From contig JACQVT010000528.1 in NCBI GenBank assembly GCA_016209665.1, forward strand, positions 1 to 12,233: a DNA stretch of 12,233 nucleotides, written 5' to 3'. Under the pieces are notes generated by a model, which made no database searches, had not been told where the DNA came from, and saw only the letters and a program-made list of their open reading frames with translations. This stretch comes from Planctomycetota bacterium. Lineage in GTDB: Bacteria; Planctomycetota; Phycisphaerae; UBA1845; PWPN01. The position numbers were made by a program, and so were the translations under genes. This document shows, piece by piece, positions 6,902-12,233 of this stretch (the first letter of the stretch is position 1; each line of letters begins with the position of its first letter).

Positions 6902-9900
6902 TCAGTACCGGGCGACGACCCGCACGCGGCCGGTTGTCACCGGCAACTGCACCAGCCCTTCCCTCACATCGACGATCGGGCAGTCGGTACCGTAGGCGGT
7001 CGCCGACCGGAGAAGCTTGCCGTCCGGGTGATGCAGCGACAGATAGACACGCCTGGCCGGGTTGCGGCTGGGCAGGTTGACATCCGCGCGGATTTCGCCG
7101 CTCGCTGCGGCCGAGGTGATCTCGAGATCCAGCGGACCGAAGTAGGTCGGCGCGTCCATCAGCCGGACCGTTTTGCCGTCGGCCATCCAGGCCCGCGGCA
7201 CGCCCCGGCCCAGGTACAGCCGGTCACGCATCTCCATTACGAGCATCAGCCGCATCCACTGGATGAACTTGCACTCGTCGGGCGTCTTGTAGAGCGGGCC
7301 GCCGCCTTTGCCGAACGTCACCGACTCGGCGAAGCACACCACGTCGGGGTAGATGCTGATCGCGTAGGTATTGAAGAACGCCCGTAGGAAGTTGGGCACC
7401 TGACCGCGCTTGAGATACGCGATCGAATTGTCGAGCAGGTTGGGCTGGGGGTTGACCCCGCCGTAGCAGAAGAACTGCGCGCGGGGATCCTTGAGGCCGT
7501 CGTCGGGGCCGTAGCCGGACTCGTCACTCATGAAGATGCGGTCCTCGAGGTCGTTCAGAATCCACGTGACCAGCACATCGTCGGGTTCGACCAGGCCGCC
7601 GTCGAGCAGGTGCAGCGAGCAGTACAGGGCCTCGCGAATCCAGCCCTCCTTGCGGTCGGTGAGCACGTAAGCCCGCGGCGGCACGTACGGGATGTACGTC
7701 CCGTCCAGCAACCGCACGACCGGACTGATGGCGGCCGATTCGCGGACGCTGGCCATGAGGTCGCCGGCGTAGGCCCGGGCGTCAGCGGCGAGGCGGGAGG
7801 CGTCGGGGTGATCGATCTCGGCCAGCGCGTCGGCGGCGGTCTTGAGGCCGAGGTAGTAGTAGGCGTTGGTCGCGTACCAGTAAAGGAATTCGTCGACGTC
7901 CTCGAGATCGCCGGCAGGGGCAAGGCCCCATTCGAGCGGTCGGCTGCCGTCGGGGTTCGTGATTTTGGTCGCCTGGCGCTCGCGAGTAATCCAGTCACAG
8001 GCGGCGACGAGGTTGGGAGCCACCGTCGTGAGGTACGGTCGGTCGCGCGTCCAAAGGTAATGTTCGGCTGCCGCCCAGAGGATGAACCCGTGGTGCATGT
8101 TGTAGCCTTGGGCTGTGTAGTGGTCGAAGCCGGGCGGGGCGGCGGCGTAGAGCAGGCCATCCTTGGTTTTGAAGTTGCCGGGCAGGCCGCGGGTACCCTG
8201 CGAGACCAGGCACGGCTCGAAGATGCGGCGGGCCTCCTCGTGTTCGCCCCGCATCTCGAACGAGCGGGAGACCATCATCGCCTCGTTGGCATACATCGGG
8301 TACTCGTAAGTGCCGGCCCCGTGCTCGTAAAGGCCGGTGGGCGGATCGCGGTCGGTGGTGATCAGGGCGTGCCAGAAGTTCGCCCGCCAGAGGTTCATCA
8401 ACGCCGGTTCGGGCACCTGGTAGTTCTCGATCGCATGGCGGAGCCGCAGCTTCCAGAGCCGCACGATCGCGTCGTAGGACGATTGCCATTCGAGGCCCTT
8501 CAAGGCCGCGAGTTCGTCGGGGGTCAGTTGCTCGACGTACGGCACCTTGATGACGACCGTGTGTTTCTCACGGGGACCGAGCTGCACGTCGTACCGGATC
8601 ACGTCGCGCGGCTCGCCGGGCGCATCCGGTTTCTCGGGCTTTGGAAAGAAGTCTTTGCGGTAGACGAGTTCCCCCTTGCCCTCCACGTCGATCTGCCCCC
8701 AGACCGGCGTCAGACCGGCACCCGCGGAGGGCTTGGTAGGTGCATCAAGTACCAGCAAGCCGTCAGCGTCGATGTGCATCGGCGGCCGATTCGTGATCCG
8801 CAGCCAGAACCCGGCCGGCACCGGCGTATCAGTCGGGTTTTCCATCTCAAGCCGGCTCAGGATCGCCACGGGTTCATCGCCCCGCAGTCCGCTGTGGAAG
8901 TTGGCCGCGCGGCCCTCGGTGCCGAACGCCCGCGGGGCAGGCTGTGGATCGGCGAGGGACGCCGCGGTCACCTCCGGGTCGAGGGCGGTGACGAATACGC
9001 GCTGGTCGTAACGAACACCCTCCATCTCCCATTGCGAGTGGATGACCGGCAGATAACCCTCCTCCAGCCATCGCTTGATGCTCTTGTGGCTGGCCGGTCC
9101 GAACGGCTCGTTCTTGCGGGTGACGAGGATGTACTTGCGCTCCGAATCATCCTTGGTCAGGTTGGGCGACCGCTTGAAATCGTCAAGCGGGCTGCGCAGC
9201 GACTTGAACTCGGTGTAGATCAGGCTCCGGGGGTCGATGCTCAGTTCCTGTCTCAGGTTCGGCAGGCCCAGATGCGCCGGCGGAATCCACTTGGGCGGGA
9301 TGCTCATGGCGTTGGCGAGCGTCTGCTCGGGCATGGCGGCGACCTTGTCCATGACCGTGGCGTCCCAGGCGTCGGGGGGCGGCTTCCAGTTGGCGCCGGT
9401 CAAACCTTTCGTGTCGTCGCAGAGGTAACCGCGACCGTCGCGAAGCTTGACGACGCCGTCACGAACCACATCATCCACGAAGAACGAGAAGCCAGGCCCG
9501 TGGCCGCCGCGGCGGATCATGACGCGTCCCAGGTCCGGGCTGAGCCGCTGCGGGTTGTCGGCGTACCGAAGATCGAGCACGGCCGCTGCGACCGCGATCG
9601 GTTTGGTGGACAGAATCTCGGCATTCCTCCCGACAAAATGAGCCGGCGCGGCACCGGGAAGCTCGATTCGGATCCGGGCCGGCTTCCAGCGCGAGTCGGT
9701 AAGGCATCGCATCTCGGCCACCTGCACGTCGGACTTGAATGCGATCCGGATCTTGTACGTCCGGCGATAGTCGAAGCCGGTGGCCTTGACGGCGGGATTC
9801 TCCGCTGTCTCTAGCGATTGGATACGATGCATCAGGCGACGCTCGCCGGTTCGGACGACGTCGGTCGCGGCGGTCACAAACCGGCCGTTGAACGGGTCAT

Positions 9901-10342
9901 CCACCTTCATCCACCCCCCGCCGCCGTTGTCGGGCCACACGTGGTACCAGTACGAGATCGTCAGCTCGTCGGGCCGGGGTACATCGCCACGACACACCAG
10001 CTCGACTGCGTACACGTCGCGCGGGTGGCGCCATTCCACGTGGAGGTATCCGCCGGCTGGTACGTCGACGGCCGTCTCCGCGTTGTCGTCGTTGGCCCGC
10101 GGAGCGTGCGCGGGAGCGGCGGAATCGGGCGTCGCGACATAAGCCGTCCCCCATGCGGCGGCGTTGAAATCGCCCGGATCGGCGGCCCGAACCGAGGCCA
10201 CGGCAAGACTCAGGAACAGTAGCAAAGCTTTGTGTGGGACCGGCATCTTGCGGGTCCGATGGACCGGCTGGAAGCCGGTCCCACAGGTTTCGTTGCAGAC
10301 CCTTGGCACGCTGCACGCGCACGTCGTCATCCGATCGACCAT
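6902..10342 (-). CDS. Large secreted protein with probable six-hairpin (alpha/alpha) glycosidase domain
   Basis: An 1146-aa exported protein of no family I can name with certainty. The start at 10342 is supported by GAGGAA 6 nt upstream. Residues 20-37 are encoded by an embedded palindromic repeat; the hydrophobic signal core (ALLLFLSLAVAS) follows at 39-50, with cleavage near VRA53. Residues 90-225 look like a beta-sandwich of the carbohydrate-binding kind (SYWYHVW, NGRF). Residues 240-600 are mostly beta. Residues 610-1045 are helical and aromatic-rich (LWRANFWHALI, TYEYPMYANEAMM, HGFILWAAAEHYLW, DEFLYWYATNAYYY), typical of (alpha/alpha)6 glycosidases of the rhamnosidase/glucoamylase kind. 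A small beta domain ends the protein. Catalytic acids cannot be assigned; E678, E686, E804, D812 and D815 are candidates only. It is homologous to the divergent gene at 10529. A non-enzymatic glycan-binding role is possible. Confidence 0.85.
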   Translation of the reverse strand: MVDRMTTCACSVPRVCNETCGTGFQPVHRTRKMPVPHKALLLFLSLAVASVRAADPGDFNAAAWGTAYVATPDSAAPAHAPRANDDNAETAVDVPAGGYLHVEWRHPRDVYAVELVCRGDVPRPDELTISYWYHVWPDNGGGGWMKVDDPFNGRFVTAATDVVRTGERRLMHRIQSLETAENPAVKATGFDYRRTYKIRIAFKSDVQVAEMRCLTDSRWKPARIRIELPGAAPAHFVGRNAEILSTKPIAVAAAVLDLRYADNPQRLSPDLGRVMIRRGGHGPGFSFFVDDVVRDGVVKLRDGRGYLCDDTKGLTGANWKPPPDAWDATVMDKVAAMPEQTLANAMSIPPKWIPPAHLGLPNLRQELSIDPRSLIYTEFKSLRSPLDDFKRSPNLTKDDSERKYILVTRKNEPFGPASHKSIKRWLEEGYLPVIHSQWEMEGVRYDQRVFVTALDPEVTAASLADPQPAPRAFGTEGRAANFHSGLRGDEPVAILSRLEMENPTDTPVPAGFWLRITNRPPMHIDADGLLVLDAPTKPSAGAGLTPVWGQIDVEGKGELVYRKDFFPKPEKPDAPGEPRDVIRYDVQLGPREKHTVVIKVPYVEQLTPDELAALKGLEWQSSYDAIVRLWKLRLRHAIENYQVPEPALMNLWRANFWHALITTDRDPPTGLYEHGAGTYEYPMYANEAMMVSRSFEMRGEHEEARRIFEPCLVSQGTRGLPGNFKTKDGLLYAAAPPGFDHYTAQGYNMHHGFILWAAAEHYLWTRDRPYLTTVAPNLVAACDWITRERQATKITNPDGSRPLEWGLAPAGDLEDVDEFLYWYATNAYYYLGLKTAADALAEIDHPDASRLAADARAYAGDLMASVRESAAISPVVRLLDGTYIPYVPPRAYVLTDRKEGWIREALYCSLHLLDGGLVEPDDVLVTWILNDLEDRIFMSDESGYGPDDGLKDPRAQFFCYGGVNPQPNLLDNSIAYLKRGQVPNFLRAFFNTYAISIYPDVVCFAESVTFGKGGGPLYKTPDECKFIQWMRLMLVMEMRDRLYLGRGVPRAWMADGKTVRLMDAPTYFGPLDLEITSAAASGEIRADVNLPSRNPARRVYLSLHHPDGKLLRSATAYGTDCPIVDVREGLVQLPVTTGRVRVVARY
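10233..10285. repeat. 53-bp REP-like palindrome inside a coding 5' end
   Basis: Twelve-base arms TGTGGGACCGGC (10233-10244) and GCCGGTCCCACA (10274-10285) are exact reverse complements. A second hairpin, GGACCGGCT and AGCCGGTCC with a 3-nt loop, lies at 10261-10281 and competes with the outer one. On the minus strand the element is translated as part of the 1146-aa protein (GTGFQPVHRTRKMPVPH, residues 21-37). I recall GTGFQPV as a recurrent peptide from such repeats in planctomycete genomes, not verified here. Confidence 0.75.
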
Positions 10343-10418
10343 GATGCATTCCTCGAGCTGACTTCAGGTGGTCCACGCCGTCCGGCGGCAACAAGGCCAC
10401 ACGCCGCCGTGGCGAGCT

Positions 10419-10447
10419 TATATAACAACATCTCGCTCGTTCTCCAA
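10419..10447 (-). promoter_or_regulatory. Candidate promoter for the 1146-aa protein gene
   Basis: Read on the minus strand, TTGGAG (10447-10442) and TATATA (10424-10419) are 17 nt apart. The -10 box lies in an AT-rich island (TTATATAA, 10418-10425) that stands out in GC-rich DNA. The -35 match is weak (TTG only). The leader would be about 70 nt, with a possible 7-bp stem (10383-10409). Confidence 0.4.
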
Positions 10448-10456
10448 GTCCGCCCA

Positions 10457-10486
10457 TCGACAAGCCGGACATCGCTGCGGTATAGT
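10457..10486 (+). promoter_or_regulatory. Candidate promoter for the right-edge gene
   Basis: TCGACA (10457-10462) and TATAGT (10481-10486) are separated by 18 nt and each matches the sigma-70 consensus at five of six bases. Transcription would start near 10493, giving a leader of about 36 nt that carries GGGAGG (10517-10522) 6 nt before the ATG at 10529. Confidence 0.5.
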
Positions 10487-10528
10487 CCCCGCTCGGACCT
10501 TGGATCAACGCTTCACGGGAGGCTACAC

Positions 10529-12233
10529 ATGAAGCTCATCAACACACGGTCAGACTTAATGACACTCGTCGCAGCATCGCTGATCGTCGCGACCGTCGGG
10601 TCGGCTCGCGCGCAGGACGGCACGAGCGCTGCAAGCGGCGCGTTCGACGCCGCGCCGTTCGGTTTCTCGGAGCGCAGCGCGGGCGGCAAGGCCTACGGCG
10701 TCCGCTGGGCGGAACCGCGGAAGGTTCGCCGCCTGGCCGTCGAGTTCGCCGCCGACGCAACTGTCCCGCCGACCGAGTCGCTGAAGGTGCAGTACTGGCA
10801 CCGACATTGGAACGGCCGACCGGACCCGATCGCCACGGAAGTCGCCGCCGGCGGCGAGGGCTGGGCGGCCATGGACGACTGGACCAACGGCGAGTGGAAG
10901 ACGGCCGAAACCCAGGTCCAGGCCGATGGCAAGAGCTTGGTGTTCACGTTCGCTCCCACCAGCGTCAAGGAGATCAAGGAGGCGGGCGATCAGCCGGTGT
11001 CCTACCGCAAGACGATCAAGCTGCGGCTCGTGTCGGAGCAGGAGCTGCCCAGGCCCGTGCGGTTCCAGGCGTTCACCGATGCCGTGTGTCAGCCGCTGAC
11101 GGTCCGCATCCTGTGGGGCAAGCCGGCCGAGGCCAGCATCAGGACCGACAGCGATGATCCCTGCCGGCTGGAGGTGTTCAACGGTTCGGTCGTCGCCGTT
11201 CGGCCGGTCAAGGACGGCAAGATCTTGGTCGACGACAGGATGGGCTGGACGCTGCCGGCCGGCGCGGAAGACGGCATCGAGGCCGACCTCGTCATGGCGG
11301 TCGATTCGATCAACGCCCGGTACGACCGGACGATCGTCACCGTCCGGTCGAAGAATCGGCCGTTGTCGTTCGCCGCCGCCGAGGCGGCCCGGGGGGACCG
11401 CATCCTCGTGGACGATCTCGGCGTGCTCGTCGTCCGGGGCGACGACCCGGCCACGCTCGACGGCTACCGGCAGACCCTCAAGGAGTTCCCCGGCCGCACG
11501 ATCTACGACCGCGTGGCCCGCGCCGGCGAGCAGACGCTGGACCGGGCGTGGGGCGACATGCCCATCAAGCACCCGCTGTGGTTCGTTCACGGCCTGCCCG
11601 GCGACCGCAACGCCATGCGGCAGGACCCCAACGGGGACATCGGCATCACCAACGTGCGCCACTGGTTCGCCCGCAAGAACGTCCGCAGCGCCAAGGATTC
11701 CGACCGCAAGGAGTGGACGGAGCAGATGTTGTGGGTGCGCTTCGGGTTCCCCGAGGACAGCCGGCGCGGCGGACGCGAGTTGAAGGACGGCTATCTGCCG
11801 CTGCTTAAGACCTGGTGGCAGGACGGCCCTCTGTACTACGAGCAGAAAACCATTCTCGACAAGCTGCAACCCGACCTCACGGACATCCGTCTCGACGACC
11901 CCACCGTGCTGCTGGTGAAAGTCCGAGTCGTCAATGCATCAGCGACCGATTCCGCGCAGGCTCGACTGAGGATCACTACCCACGACAAGGAAGGCGAGAA
12001 GCTGACGCTCGAGGGCGACCGGATCATCGCCATGCGCGAGCTGCCCCGCTTCCGCTGCCTCATTCGTGCGGGGGGACGCGGTGAACTGGCCCAGCAGGGC
12101 GATGCGATCGGCTGGTCGCTCACTCTTGCTCCGGGCGAATCGCACGAGCTGTTTGTCGCGGTTCCGTCGGTCACGCTCGACAAGGACGAGGAGATCAACG
12201 CCCTGGCGAAGCGCGACTTCGAGGCCGACGCCG
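10529..12233 (+). CDS. Large secreted protein, paralogue of the 1146-aa neighbour (cut by window edge)
   Basis: The frame is open from the ATG at 10529 to the right edge: 568 codons, no stop, so the C-terminus is missing. GGGAGG 6 nt upstream sets the start. A Sec signal peptide (hydrophobic LVAASLIVATVG) ends at about ARA28. Residues 65-180 match residues 105-210 of the divergent 1146-aa protein: a strand motif, then YWHRHW against YWYHVW, GW, DD and NG in the same order. Residues 419-482 also align (DGYLPLLKTWW, YYEQK, LQP, then an RLRI strand, against EGYLPVIHSQW, YDQRV, LDP and WLRI). It therefore probably continues into the same helical toroid beyond the window. An inserted mixed region (about 200-400) is less similar. 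Function unknown; extracellular glycan processing or binding is the inference. Confidence 0.85.
   Translation, partial: MKLINTRSDLMTLVAASLIVATVGSARAQDGTSAASGAFDAAPFGFSERSAGGKAYGVRWAEPRKVRRLAVEFAADATVPPTESLKVQYWHRHWNGRPDPIATEVAAGGEGWAAMDDWTNGEWKTAETQVQADGKSLVFTFAPTSVKEIKEAGDQPVSYRKTIKLRLVSEQELPRPVRFQAFTDAVCQPLTVRILWGKPAEASIRTDSDDPCRLEVFNGSVVAVRPVKDGKILVDDRMGWTLPAGAEDGIEADLVMAVDSINARYDRTIVTVRSKNRPLSFAAAEAARGDRILVDDLGVLVVRGDDPATLDGYRQTLKEFPGRTIYDRVARAGEQTLDRAWGDMPIKHPLWFVHGLPGDRNAMRQDPNGDIGITNVRHWFARKNVRSAKDSDRKEWTEQMLWVRFGFPEDSRRGGRELKDGYLPLLKTWWQDGPLYYEQKTILDKLQPDLTDIRLDDPTVLLVKVRVVNASATDSAQARLRITTHDKEGEKLTLEGDRIIAMRELPRFRCLIRAGGRGELAQQGDAIGWSLTLAPGESHELFVAVPSVTLDKDEEINALAKRDFEADA

Noticed and set aside
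7610..9814. 734-codon open frame on the plus strand inside the 1146-aa gene
   Set aside because: Antisense shadow of a gene with strong codon bias; no domain or signal visible.
10233..10285. Ends of an insertion sequence
   Set aside because: The inverted arms enclose only 29 bp with no transposase and no target duplication I can see, so a REP-like palindrome fits better.

Overview
The window is GC-rich DNA, about two thirds G+C, with strongly G/C-ending codons. It looks like a Planctomycetota genome or a close relative. The evidence is indirect: a Tat-exported Gfo/Idh/MocA protein, ThuA and DUF1080 domains, a sialidase-like propeller, and a small palindromic repeat whose translation reads GTGFQPV. 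I recall that peptide as a recurrent mis-translated repeat in planctomycete genomes, but I could not search for it. I see no rRNA, tRNA, CRISPR array, transposase, transporter or regulator gene.

Layout. Positions 1-98 hold a repeat-like sequence. A small hypothetical gene (99-440, +) follows and converges on a Gfo/Idh/MocA oxidoreductase (572-2056, -) across a hairpin-rich spacer. The spacer at 2057-2385 separates that gene from a divergent plus-strand run. It carries what looks like the tail of a broken gene on the minus strand. The plus-strand run has three genes with short gaps: a 702-residue secreted ThuA/DUF1080/TIM-barrel fusion (2386-4494), a lipoprotein paralogue of the fusion's TIM-barrel domain (4530-5390), and a sialidase-like Asp-box propeller (5459-6802). 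A perfect 12-bp inverted repeat lies between this run and the next gene, which is convergent. That gene (6902-10342, -) encodes an 1146-residue secreted protein with a probable alpha-helical toroid of the glycosidase type. Divergent from it, and from back-to-back promoters, is a second large secreted protein (10529 to the right edge, +), whose first 480 or so residues are homologous to the first one.

How the genes fit together (inference). Gfo/Idh/MocA dehydrogenases, DUF1080 proteins (the 3-keto-disaccharide hydrolase family) and xylose-isomerase-like TIM barrels are the classes used in oxidative glycoside cleavage, where C3 of a sugar is oxidised, the 3-keto glycoside is cleaved and the keto sugar is isomerised or reduced. 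Here all of these carry export signals (Tat, Sec, lipobox), and so do the neighbouring glycosidase-like proteins. The whole set would therefore act outside the cytoplasm on a complex glycan. Two things make it unusual: three of the activities are joined in one polypeptide, and the dehydrogenase has Ala where the family's active-site Lys of the EKP motif is expected.

The non-coding sequence is also worth reading. I see three different repeat-like palindromic elements. One is inside the 5' coding end of the 1146-residue protein, between its ribosome binding site and its signal peptide.
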